NCBI RefSeq assembly: GCF_030519375.1 | Contig: NZ_JAUMKB010000005.1 | Span: 282,016 to 346,015, forward strand | DNA: 64,000 bases | Source: Mucilaginibacter tolerans | GTDB lineage: Bacteria; Bacteroidota; Bacteroidia; Sphingobacteriales; Sphingobacteriaceae | Direction: 5' to 3' | Shown: positions 1 to 8,614 of the stretch, piece by piece | Position numbering within the stretch: position 1 is the first letter of the stretch | Layout of the letters: every line of letters starts with the position of its first letter | Notes under the pieces: generated by a model | The model's database searches: none | The model's input: the letters and a program-made list of their open reading frames with translations, nothing else | Told to the model about the DNA's origin: nothing | Made by a program: the position numbers and the translations under genes

Positions 1-785
1 CGGTAGCGTCTTTCAAAACCGGCGGTCTTAACCCCTATTTCAATGATGAGAAACAGATCATCCAACTGCTCAACAAAAACATCAACCTGATCCATCATGC
101 CGAAGAAATAAAACGCGTTTATTTTTTTGGCGCAGGATCATTCTCCAGCGAACTTAAGGCCGTAGTACATAACGCGCTATCTACCTTTTTCAAGTTTGCC
201 AAAGTAACGGTTGACCATGATATTGATGCGGCTGCCATAGCTTGTTGTAAAAACAAACCAGGCATTGTATGTATTTGCGGCAGTGGATCAAATGCAGCGT
301 GGTACGATGGTCGTAAAGTAAAGCCGAACAATTACGGTTTGGGTTATATCCTGGCTGACGAGGGCTCAGGAAACTGGCTTGGAAGGCAGTTGTTAAGAGC
401 ATTTATGAACGAAACCCTGCCTGCAAACATCCGCAAGAAGTTTGAACAGAAATACGACCTGGACCGCCGCACATTGCTGGAAAAGGTATACCGCCAAAAG
501 CAGCCTGCCGTATTTTTAAGCTCATTTGCAGATTTTTATCTTGAACATAAAACAGATCATTATCTTAAAAACGTCATAATAAACGGCTTTAATAAGCTAA
601 TTAATACTTATTTATTACCTTTACACAGCCAGCACCCAGAGGGACAACTGCATTTTGTTGGCTCAGTAGCTGCAAACTTTCAGGAATACCTGTATGAAGC
701 AGCCGCCCAATCAAACCTTACCATAACAAGTATTATTAAAGAACCTATAAATAATTTATTAACGTATTATTCCAATAAAAATTAA
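1..785 (+). CDS. BadF/BadG-type N-acetylglucosamine kinase-like protein, 3' part
   Basis: The reading frame is open from the first bases of the window (codons in phase from position 3) to a TAA at 783-785, so this is the C-terminal ~260 residues of a gene that starts upstream. The visible part has a glycine-rich FGAGSFS segment, a CICGSGSNA segment and a DEGSGNWLG motif, the pattern of the BadF/BadG/BcrA/BcrD ATPase family that includes N-acetylglucosamine kinases of the sugar kinase/Hsp70/actin fold. An internal ATG at 339 is not the start, because conserved ATPase motifs lie upstream of it. The family phosphorylates amino sugars with ATP in the cytoplasm. Exact substrate is inferred from the family only. 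It lies six bases before the GAPDH gene on the same strand, so the two may share a transcript. Confidence 0.8.
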   Translation, partial: VASFKTGGLNPYFNDEKQIIQLLNKNINLIHHAEEIKRVYFFGAGSFSSELKAVVHNALSTFFKFAKVTVDHDIDAAAIACCKNKPGIVCICGSGSNAAWYDGRKVKPNNYGLGYILADEGSGNWLGRQLLRAFMNETLPANIRKKFEQKYDLDRRTLLEKVYRQKQPAVFLSSFADFYLEHKTDHYLKNVIINGFNKLINTYLLPLHSQHPEGQLHFVGSVAANFQEYLYEAAAQSNLTITSIIKEPINNLLTYYSNKN

Positions 786-1787
<1,002 letters not shown>

Positions 1788-1810
1788 TTGAGAGTTTATT
1801 CCTTATAAAG

Positions 1811-1844
1811 AAAAACCCCGTCAGGATATCCCGACGGGGTTTTT
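1811..1844. terminator. Bidirectional intrinsic terminator
   Basis: The 12-base arm AAAAACCCCGTC at 1811-1822 is perfectly complementary to GACGGGGTTTTT at 1833-1844, with further pairing inward. An A-run leads in and a T-run leads out, so it can terminate the GAPDH transcript and also the converging permease gene whose stop is at 1872. Confidence 0.93.
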
Positions 1845-1871
1845 AATTGTTAATTATTAAGACATAGGTAA

Positions 1872-4283
1872 TTATTCCGTTTTCAAACTCCTCACCGGGT
1901 TCATCAGCGCCGCTTTTAAGCTTAAGTAAGATACGGTGCTGAATGCAATAAGTACTACGGTTATAAATGGTATAATAAAGAACAGCACATTGATATCGAT
2001 CCGGAACGCATAAGTTTGCAGCCATTTATGAATAGCATACCAGGCTAACGGTACGGAGACGACAAACGCTATGACAATTAATACCGCAAAATCGCGGTAA
2101 AGCAATTGCAAAATATTATTTACTGTCGCCCCTAATACCTTGCGTATTCCTATCTCTTTAGTCCTTTGCACAATAGTATAGGATACCAAGCCAAGTAAGC
2201 CCAGGCAGGCTATCAAAATACCTATCCCTGTAAATACTGCAAATACCTGCCCGAATTGCTTATCAGCATGATATTGCTCGTTGAAATGGCTATCCAGAAA
2301 ATAATAATCAAACTGATCTTCCGGGAAAAACTGTTTCCAATTGGCGCGTAATCCCTCGATAGTTTGCTGTATGTTCGCTGTACCGACTTTGACTGATATG
2401 TTACCTCCTACATCAGGTATGCAGCGGAAGATAATCGCATCATAGGCGTCACGAAGGGATTGCTGGTGATAATTATCCACCACACCAACTATAGTATAAA
2501 TTTTACCCCAAAAGTCTATTCGCTTATCTAATGCGTCGGCAGCTTTGCTAAAGCCCATTAGCCCTGCTGCATTTTTACTTAAAACTACCGAGGCGGTATC
2601 TGTAGGGTACGATTTTGATATTTTTCTTCCTGCCAATAGTTTAAAGTCGAAAGCATCAAGGTAATCATAGTCCCCACCCACTATTCTATATTGCTTTGCG
2701 GTAGATTCAGCAGCACCATGCAATTTTATACCACCAGCATTCCATGGAATAGGCTCTCCGGGTACAACAGTTGAAGCGGTGACGCTTTTAACATTGGCCA
2801 GCTTCAGGTTTTCTTCCTTAAAGGCCTTCATTGTCTTAAAAAATGAGTCAACCTTTGCCAGCGGACCTTTAATCACAACTGTCTGATCAATATTGATACC
2901 CAGGTTTTGCTTCTGCATATATTCAATCTGCCTGAAAACAGTCAGTGAGCCGATCAAAAGAAATATCGATGCAGCAAACTGAAATACCACCATCCCCTTT
3001 CGTAAAATAATGCCACGCGGAGAAGCCGACAGTTTGCCTTTCATCACCTCAACGGGCCGGAAAGAGGATAGAACAATAGCAGGATAAAACCCGGAGAAGA
3101 ATGTACCTACAAAGAACATGGCTATCACACTTAACCAAAATGACAGATGCCCAAACAGACTAAAACTGATATTTGTCCCCGACAGGCTAGCGAATATTGG
3201 CAGGAATATGCCTATCAGTATAAAAGCCAATGTCAGTGCCATCAGGTTGAGTAAACCTGCTTCAAACATAAATTGAGTGATCAGCTGCCCTTTATCCGAT
3301 CCTAATGTTTTACGAACCCCAACTTCTTTAGCACGGCCTATACCACGCGCGGTAGCCAGGTTGATATAATTGATCCACGCAATAACGATCACGAATATAG
3401 CTACGCCTAGCAGCAGGTAAACGGAATTACCATCAGAGTTAGGTTGCAACTCAAACATACGATTAGAGTATAGATGGATGCTTTGTGCAGGCTGCAAGGT
3501 ATAAATAGCAGTGGCGCCTGAACTTTTAAATTGTTCATAGGCCTTCTTTACAATAGGAATAAATTTGGTTTCTAGTTTTCTGGGATCGACACCTTTGCGC
3601 AGCAAAAGATAGGTAGTGCAACCGTCATTATACCATCTACTATCAATATCAGGTGCATAATTTTTTACAAGGGTGGTATATGACTGCAGGAAATCCAGCT
3701 TCATGTGGGTGTTGGCAGGCATATCTTTCATTACGCCGGTGATCTTGATCGGCTTATCATTATTCATTACCAGGGTTTGCCCCATAGGATCGGCATTATG
3801 AAAAAGCTTATTGGCAATGGTTTCAGAAATAACTACCGTATTAGGCTCTTTAAGTGCGGTCTTGGGATCTCCGCTTAGTAAAGGATAGCTAAAAATGTTA
3901 AAGAACGATCCGCTTACAAAATAATCGGACTGATCTTTTATAACTATCTTTTGATTTTTGTAATTCACCAGCACCTGCCCTGCGGGCACCATTTTTACGA
4001 AATCTTCTATATCAGGCAATTGCGATTTAAACTCGCTTCCGGGAGCGAATGCCCCACCAGCCCAGCGGGTGCTCAGTTTACCATTGTCGTACCTATCCTG
4101 GTTAATGCGGTATATCCTGTCGCCTTTGGCATGAAACTTATCAAAACTCAGCTCAAAGGTTACATATTGCAACAATAGCAGACAAGCGGCCATACCAATA
4201 GCCAGTCCGAAAATATTGATAAACGAAAAGCCCTTGTTTTTGCTAAGATTCCTAAAAGCAATCAGCAGGTAATTTTTGATCAT
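1872..4283 (-). CDS. MacB/FtsX-type ABC transporter permease
   Basis: This 803-residue inner-membrane protein has the double MacB architecture common in Bacteroidota. A first transmembrane helix sits at about residues 20-42, followed by a periplasmic MacB_PCD domain and three FtsX-type helices at about 285-420. A second copy follows: one helix near 430-450, another periplasmic domain, and three final helices near 680-790. The segments GRAKEVGVRKTLGSDKGQL and RTKEIGIRKVLGAT are the hallmark FtsX permease loops before the helix bundles, seen once in each half. Such proteins normally work with a MacB/LolD-type ATPase in export of peptides, antibiotics or lipoproteins. No ATPase gene is adjacent, so the partner must be encoded elsewhere. 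Substrate unknown. Start ATG at 4283 precedes a conserved YLLIAFRNLSKNKGFS opening. Confidence 0.9.
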   Translation of the reverse strand: MIKNYLLIAFRNLSKNKGFSFINIFGLAIGMAACLLLLQYVTFELSFDKFHAKGDRIYRINQDRYDNGKLSTRWAGGAFAPGSEFKSQLPDIEDFVKMVPAGQVLVNYKNQKIVIKDQSDYFVSGSFFNIFSYPLLSGDPKTALKEPNTVVISETIANKLFHNADPMGQTLVMNNDKPIKITGVMKDMPANTHMKLDFLQSYTTLVKNYAPDIDSRWYNDGCTTYLLLRKGVDPRKLETKFIPIVKKAYEQFKSSGATAIYTLQPAQSIHLYSNRMFELQPNSDGNSVYLLLGVAIFVIVIAWINYINLATARGIGRAKEVGVRKTLGSDKGQLITQFMFEAGLLNLMALTLAFILIGIFLPIFASLSGTNISFSLFGHLSFWLSVIAMFFVGTFFSGFYPAIVLSSFRPVEVMKGKLSASPRGIILRKGMVVFQFAASIFLLIGSLTVFRQIEYMQKQNLGINIDQTVVIKGPLAKVDSFFKTMKAFKEENLKLANVKSVTASTVVPGEPIPWNAGGIKLHGAAESTAKQYRIVGGDYDYLDAFDFKLLAGRKISKSYPTDTASVVLSKNAAGLMGFSKAADALDKRIDFWGKIYTIVGVVDNYHQQSLRDAYDAIIFRCIPDVGGNISVKVGTANIQQTIEGLRANWKQFFPEDQFDYYFLDSHFNEQYHADKQFGQVFAVFTGIGILIACLGLLGLVSYTIVQRTKEIGIRKVLGATVNNILQLLYRDFAVLIVIAFVVSVPLAWYAIHKWLQTYAFRIDINVLFFIIPFITVVLIAFSTVSYLSLKAALMNPVRSLKTE

Positions 4284-4421
4284 GATCCGCGCGGTTTAAT
4301 TCAAATAACCCTGCCAAGAGCATGCCTGTTTTACATCTTCCTAAATATCAAATAATTAACAATATCAACAAGCTCTTAGCCTGTTCGGAAATGATACAAC
4401 TATCGTACGCTTGTGAACGAT

Positions 4422-4473
4422 CATTGACCCGTCCGGATATAGCTATACAGCATTGACCCGTCCTAGCTATACA
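4422..4473. repeat. Short tandem repeat upstream of the permease gene
   Basis: CATTGACCCGTCC occurs at 4422-4434 and again at 4451-4463, each followed by TAGCTATACA. The copies are directly adjacent (29 and about 23 bases); the second lacks GGATA. The repeat lies in the 215-base gap between the permease start and the end of the GH13 gene. Function unknown; it could be replication slippage or an operator pair. Confidence 0.7.
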
Positions 4474-4498
4474 TCAGGTCTTGTACGTTTTTTGGTTA

Positions 4499-6241
4499 TC
4501 ATTCCAACTGATATACCACCGCCTCAAAAGGCTTTAACTTCCCATCAGTGGTTGGTTCGGTATAATTATCGATGAGTACTTTAGCTTTTGATAAATCAAG
4601 ACCTGAATTGGCCGTCCTAGCCTCGCTTCTGAAATTAAGAAGGATCAGGAACTTCCGGCTATCTAATTCACGTGTGTAGGCATACACATCCGGGTTTGAC
4701 TTATCCACCAAAGTATATTTCCCGTATACCAGCACCGGGTTATCTTTTCTCAGCTTCACAATCCGTCTGAAATAATTTAATGGCGAATTTGGGTCTTTAT
4801 CCTGGATAGCTTCATTAATGGTTTTATAGTTGTTGTTCACTTTTATCCATGGAGTGCCAATAGTGAACCCTGCATTTGCATTGCTGTTCCATTGAAAAGG
4901 AGTACGTCCATTATCGCGCGAACTAAAGGCGGTTTGTTTCATAAACTCCGCCATATTGGCGCCTATATTCTTTTGATGCTGATATTCATTCAGCGTAGCT
5001 TTATCCCGGTAGTCTTTTATATCTGTAAAGCCCGCATTGGTCATGCCCAATTCGTCGCCGTTATAATAGTACGGTGTTCCGCGCATGGTCATGATAAAAG
5101 TGGTCAGCATTTTGGATGACACTTCCCTGAATTTCGGATCGTCATTTCCAAAACGGCTTACTAAGCGGGCCTGATCATGATTAGCAAGGAAAATAGATAA
5201 CCACCCTTTTTGGGCAAAAACACTGTCCCACTTACTGAATACCTCTTTAAAGTGCAACACGCTGTACCCTTCTGGTTTGGCAATATCAACACCTTCAAAG
5301 GCATAAGCCATGTTCAATTCATTACGATCGGCATCTACCAGTTCATGCGCATCCTTGAATGAATTACCCGCTCCTTCGGCCACACTCATCACATCGTATT
5401 TGCTTAGCACCTCTTTATTCATTTCCTTCAGGTATTCATGCAACCCCGGCTGCATGGCATAATACTTTGTAAACTCCTTTTCATATCCCTGTGGCAGCAC
5501 TGGGAAAGTAGTATCCTTCGCCGCAAACTGAAAGGCATCTAATCTGAAACCATCGATACCCTTATCAACCCAGAACTTCATGATATCAAACACTTCCTGG
5601 CGAACTTTGGGATTTTCCCAGTTCAAATCAGGTTGCTTGCGCGAGAAATAATGCAGATAGTAAGCATTGGTGGTTGAATCATACATCCAGGCGTCATGGT
5701 TTACATCGAAAAGACTATAGCGTGGTGAGGGTTTGCCCTTATCGGCATTCCACCAATGGTAATAATTACGATAAGGGCTGTTGCGTGAACTACGGCTTTG
5801 TTTGAACCATTCGTGTTCATCGCTGCTATGGTTTACGACAAGATCCATTACCAGTTTTATACCGCGTTCATGCATTCCTTTCAGCATCGCGTCAAAATCG
5901 GCCATGGTACCAAAATCTTTCATAATGTTGCGGTAATCGCTTACATCATAGCCATTATCATCGTTGGGCGAGCTATAAATCGGGTTGAGCCAAACTACAT
6001 TTACCCCAAGACTTTGGATATAATCCAATTTGGATATAATCCCTTTCAGGTCGCCGATGCCATCCCCATCACTATCCATAAAACTACGCGGATAGATCTG
6101 GTACACTACGGCCTCTTTCCACCATTTGCGGTCAGTCATATCTTTAGTTTGATCGTTTTTCGGAGCACGGCAGCTAAGTCCGGAAACAAGCAATATACCT
6201 GCGATAATCACGCCGGATAATGTAATTTTTTTCATTATCAT
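4499..6241 (-). CDS. GH13 alpha-glucosidase (oligo-1,6-glucosidase-like) lipoprotein
   Basis: This 580-residue glycoside hydrolase is probably an alpha-glucosidase acting on short alpha-1,4 or alpha-1,6 gluco-oligosaccharides. After a lipoprotein signal peptide (hydrophobic core, then SGLSC with the lipidation cysteine near residue 24) the mature protein opens with KEAVVYQIYPRSF, typical of oligo-1,6-glucosidases. The GH13 catalytic sites are present: DLVVNHSSDEH (region I), GFRLDAF with the nucleophile Asp, SVAEGAG with the probable acid Glu, and FLANHDQ with the transition-state Asp. It is anchored in the periplasm or on the surface, unlike the cytoplasmic enzymes of the neighbouring glucan cluster. 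It is transcribed alone; both ATGs at 6241 and 6235 are plausible starts. Confidence 0.92.
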   Translation of the reverse strand: MIMKKITLSGVIIAGILLVSGLSCRAPKNDQTKDMTDRKWWKEAVVYQIYPRSFMDSDGDGIGDLKGIISKLDYIQSLGVNVVWLNPIYSSPNDDNGYDVSDYRNIMKDFGTMADFDAMLKGMHERGIKLVMDLVVNHSSDEHEWFKQSRSSRNSPYRNYYHWWNADKGKPSPRYSLFDVNHDAWMYDSTTNAYYLHYFSRKQPDLNWENPKVRQEVFDIMKFWVDKGIDGFRLDAFQFAAKDTTFPVLPQGYEKEFTKYYAMQPGLHEYLKEMNKEVLSKYDVMSVAEGAGNSFKDAHELVDADRNELNMAYAFEGVDIAKPEGYSVLHFKEVFSKWDSVFAQKGWLSIFLANHDQARLVSRFGNDDPKFREVSSKMLTTFIMTMRGTPYYYNGDELGMTNAGFTDIKDYRDKATLNEYQHQKNIGANMAEFMKQTAFSSRDNGRTPFQWNSNANAGFTIGTPWIKVNNNYKTINEAIQDKDPNSPLNYFRRIVKLRKDNPVLVYGKYTLVDKSNPDVYAYTRELDSRKFLILLNFRSEARTANSGLDLSKAKVLIDNYTEPTTDGKLKPFEAVVYQLE

Positions 6242-6420
6242 TTTGCGAAAAGAATTTATAATTGGGTCGATTTACAGTATCAAGTAAGCTAATAAATTTA
6301 TATCTTTATATATAAAAAAAGAACTCAAATAACACATTTCCACATTTTTTGAGTTAGATATAAAATAGGGCTAATATAATTGTCAGTTCACTGCCAATAA
6401 CAACTAAAAACCATTTAGCC

Positions 6421-6777
6421 ATGATGACGACCACAGCTTCCGCAAAATATACCGTCATGTCATTTCTCAAGTCCCTGAACGAAGAGGAATTTGACAACGC
6501 AAGAAAATATGCCGACGAAGACCTGAAATTTGAGGGTGTGCTGGGCTCACGTAATGGAGCCGATGCTTATTTCGAGGATATGAAGAAGATGAAGTTTAAA
6601 TACCATCTTTTAAAAACTTTTGCCGACGGCACCGATGTTTGCGTACTGTACGATATTGACATGGGGGGAATAACCGTATTCTGCTGTGGCTGGTACCAGG
6701 TCGAACATCATAAAATCACATCAATAAAGGTAGTTTTTGATCCAAGGCCTTTGCTGCATCATCAGAATGGGAATTGA
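6421..6777 (+). CDS. SnoaL/NTF2-like family protein
   Basis: A 118-residue cytoplasmic protein with the pattern of the nuclear transport factor 2-like superfamily. The helical start has VMSFLKSLNEEEFDNARKYA, then DLKFEGVLGSRNGADAYFEDM, and the C-terminal strands end in HHKITSIKVVFDPRPLL. Family members form small cone-shaped dimers and may be isomerases, hydrolases or non-enzymatic binding proteins. No specific substrate can be inferred. It is a single gene divergent from the GH13 lipoprotein gene and followed by a hairpin. Confidence 0.75.
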   Translation: MMTTTASAKYTVMSFLKSLNEEEFDNARKYADEDLKFEGVLGSRNGADAYFEDMKKMKFKYHLLKTFADGTDVCVLYDIDMGGITVFCCGWYQVEHHKITSIKVVFDPRPLLHHQNGN

Positions 6778-6780
6778 TAG

Positions 6781-6821
6781 TGTTCACGTTCACAACGATG
6801 TGAATGCCTGTGAACATTTTA
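6781..6821 (+). terminator. Probable terminator hairpin after the NTF2-like gene
   Basis: An imperfect hairpin has outer arms TGTTCA and TGAACA and an inner perfect TTCACA-ACGA-TGTGAA stem-loop, followed by TTTTATT. It begins four bases after the stop codon at 6777. Between here and 6941 there is otherwise only AT-rich sequence without a recognisable element. Confidence 0.55.
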
Positions 6822-6941
6822 TTAATAACTGACAATCAACAAATTAAATTTTTACTTATGGTGACAAAATGCTGTCAGTAAGCTGAAAGCATTTACCATA
6901 TCCACCACGAGTTGTAAACTAGGGGAGCGGATAATTTTATT

Positions 6942-7142
6942 TCAAATTGATGTAATTGATTTCCAAATTAATACAGCTCCAAATAAAATTGCCATTATCG
7001 CTCCCCCGTACAATCCGATATCATGTCCATAGGGACTCTTATATCCCTTTCTGGTTTCTTTTAAACTGTATGAAAATAACCAAATTCCGAAAATAATTAT
7101 AAAACAACCTAATAAAAGGCCACCTATTTTATCTATAATCAT
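6942..7142 (-). CDS. Small two-helix membrane protein, unknown function
   Basis: A 66-residue protein with hydrophobic helices at about residues 6-26 and 44-63, joined by a charged loop (KETRKGYKSPYGHD). The layout of two strongly hydrophobic segments with a positive loop argues for a real inner-membrane protein. No family is recognised. It lies 40 bases downstream of the start of nothing on its strand except the hydrolase gene's 3' end, so it probably has its own weak transcription unit. Confidence 0.55.
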   Translation of the reverse strand: MIIDKIGGLLLGCFIIIFGIWLFSYSLKETRKGYKSPYGHDIGLYGGAIMAILFGAVLIWKSITSI

Positions 7143-7182
7143 TATTTCTTCTTCACGCTGTTTATGACCTCATAATATAACT

Positions 7183-8199
7183 TCACTTCCCCGCATCCAC
7201 ATCCTTTATAAACTTAACCACCCCATCCATAAACACCTTCTGGTCATCCCACATCGCCAGGTGACTGCCGTTGGGGCAATACAGGCTTTTACCGTTTTTC
7301 ACCTGCTTGCTCATCCATTCCATGTATTTGGGGTCCATGGTATCGTATTTGGCGCCTACCATCAGGGTTGGTACGGTAATTTCTTTTAACCGGTTGCTGA
7401 TATCCCAGTGCAGTAGTCTGCCTCCTACTTTAAACTCGCTTGGGCCCTGCATCATTACATAAATCTGTTCATTCACATGGTTAATCGCGCGCATTGCCGG
7501 ATCAGGCCATTCCGGCAAACGGCACAGGTGTTTGCAGTAATATTCGTTCCATACCAGTCTTTGATAGGTAGTGTCTTTAAACATGCCTTTAGCCTCATAA
7601 TTTTGCAAGGAGTCAACCAATGATTTCCGCATCTGACTTCTCAGCACAGCATTATATTTCTCATAAGCGGGGATGCTAGCCATCATATTGCAAACGATCA
7701 GCCCTTTCAGGTTTTTCTGATACTTTAAAGCATATTCCATTCCCAAAATACCACCCCATGAATTCCCTAACAGATAAAAATTACTGCTATCCAGGTTCAG
7801 CGCCTTCCGCACCTGCTCCACTTCTTCCACAAAACGCGGTGTTGTCCACAAACTGCTGTCTTTAGGCTGATCGCTGTAGAATGAGCCCAACTGGTCGTAC
7901 TCGATCATCTCAAAGCCTTCTTTCGGGAAAAAGCTTTCGAAACACTCCATATATTCATGCGTCATAGCCGGACCGCCGTGCAGCAACAAAACTTTGATTC
8001 GCGGATTATTACCAAAGCGCTTTGTCCACACCCTGAACTTGCCGACAGGTGTCTGGATGTTAACCATTTTGATGCCCGCTACCTGCACACCGGAATCAAT
8101 GGGCGCGAAATATTCAGCTACGGTTGGACTTCCGCTTTGCTGTTTGCAGGACGAAAAATAAATGAATGCTAAGATTGAGAGGAAGAGTAACTTTTTCAT
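7183..8199 (-). CDS. Alpha/beta hydrolase, prolyl iminopeptidase-like lipoprotein (peptidase family S33)
   Basis: This 338-residue protein has a lipoprotein signal (FIYFSSC, cysteine at about residue 18) and an alpha/beta-hydrolase domain. The oxyanion motif HGGP is at residues 74-77, followed by the YDQLGSFYSD strand typical of prolyl iminopeptidases, the nucleophile elbow GNSWGG with Ser147, and a C-terminal Asp (GAKYDTMDP) and His (PNGSHLAMW). Family S33 enzymes release N-terminal proline or hydrolyse related amides. The lipoprotein signal places it in the periplasm or outer membrane, so it may process peptides there. Start is supported by the signal peptide directly after the ATG. Confidence 0.88.
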   Translation of the reverse strand: MKKLLFLSILAFIYFSSCKQQSGSPTVAEYFAPIDSGVQVAGIKMVNIQTPVGKFRVWTKRFGNNPRIKVLLLHGGPAMTHEYMECFESFFPKEGFEMIEYDQLGSFYSDQPKDSSLWTTPRFVEEVEQVRKALNLDSSNFYLLGNSWGGILGMEYALKYQKNLKGLIVCNMMASIPAYEKYNAVLRSQMRKSLVDSLQNYEAKGMFKDTTYQRLVWNEYYCKHLCRLPEWPDPAMRAINHVNEQIYVMMQGPSEFKVGGRLLHWDISNRLKEITVPTLMVGAKYDTMDPKYMEWMSKQVKNGKSLYCPNGSHLAMWDDQKVFMDGVVKFIKDVDAGK

Positions 8200-8283
8200 G
8201 ATAAAGGCTGATAAGTGATGAAAGTAAATCTAAGAAGCTATCTAAATTTAAAATAATATTTTTTAAACTTTCAAAAAGGGTGT

Positions 8284-8347
8284 CACACTGAGGCGCTCGA
8301 AGTGCAGTGTGTAAAGGCTTTCGCCCGCTATGCTTCGAGTGCCTCAG
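8284..8347. repeat. REP-like extragenic palindrome with two alternative hairpins
   Basis: CTGAGGCGCTCGAAG at 8288-8302 can pair along its full 15 bases (one G-T pair) with CTTCGAGTGCCTCAG at 8333-8347. Alternatively CACACTG at 8284-8290 pairs perfectly with CAGTGTG at 8305-8311. The two foldings are mutually exclusive. The element lies between the 63-residue membrane protein gene and the hydrolase gene, in the possible leader of the latter. Confidence 0.75.
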
Positions 8348-8363
8348 CATGCCCCCCGATTAA

Positions 8364-8555
8364 TTACATCAAATCCTTATCTTCCTTTTCGCGGCGTACT
8401 TTATAGGCCATGTAAAAGAATACCAATACCAGCAACACATTAAAAACCGTATCGAAGGTCCCTATATTGGGATACTCAGTTACAAGCAAGTAAATCAGGA
8501 TCAGTAAACCCAATATCCCGCCGGCAAGGAATAAATAGAAAAACTTATCGCTCAT
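8364..8555 (-). CDS. Small two-helix membrane protein, unknown function
   Basis: A 63-residue protein with two hydrophobic stretches (about residues 5-26 and 34-50) and a charged C-terminal tail YKVRREKEDKDLM. The hydrophobic pattern, an ATG start and the position between two palindromic elements suggest a genuine small inner-membrane protein. No family is recognised and no function can be given. It is on the same strand as the glucan cluster that ends at 8615, but the REP-like palindrome at 8578-8605 separates them. Confidence 0.55.
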   Translation of the reverse strand: MSDKFFYLFLAGGILGLLILIYLLVTEYPNIGTFDTVFNVLLVLVFFYMAYKVRREKEDKDLM

Positions 8556-8577
8556 ATACCGCCAAATTAATATATGC

Positions 8578-8605
8578 CGTCATTGCGAGGAACGAAGCAA
8601 TGACG
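8578..8605. repeat. REP-like palindrome, possible terminator of the glucan cluster
   Basis: CGTCATTGC (8578-8586) is perfectly repeated inverted as GCAATGACG (8597-8605) around a 10-base loop GAGGAACGAA. This resembles the GTCATTGCGAGG...GCAATGAC extragenic palindromes found in many Bacteroidota. It lies ten bases beyond the glgB stop codon and could stall transcription or protect the 3' end. Confidence 0.8.
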
Positions 8606-8614
8606 CCTTTTATG

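Noticed and set aside
119..402. Minus-strand frames of 70 codons opposite the kinase gene
   Set aside because: They lie antisense to a conserved kinase coding region and have no recognisable protein features.
4422..4473. CRISPR-like direct repeat
   Set aside because: Only two adjacent copies without unique spacers; this is a simple tandem duplication.
8114..8350. A 78-codon minus-strand frame upstream of the hydrolase gene
   Set aside because: It runs through the REP-like palindrome and overlaps the hydrolase signal peptide in another frame; composition is unlike the neighbouring proteins.
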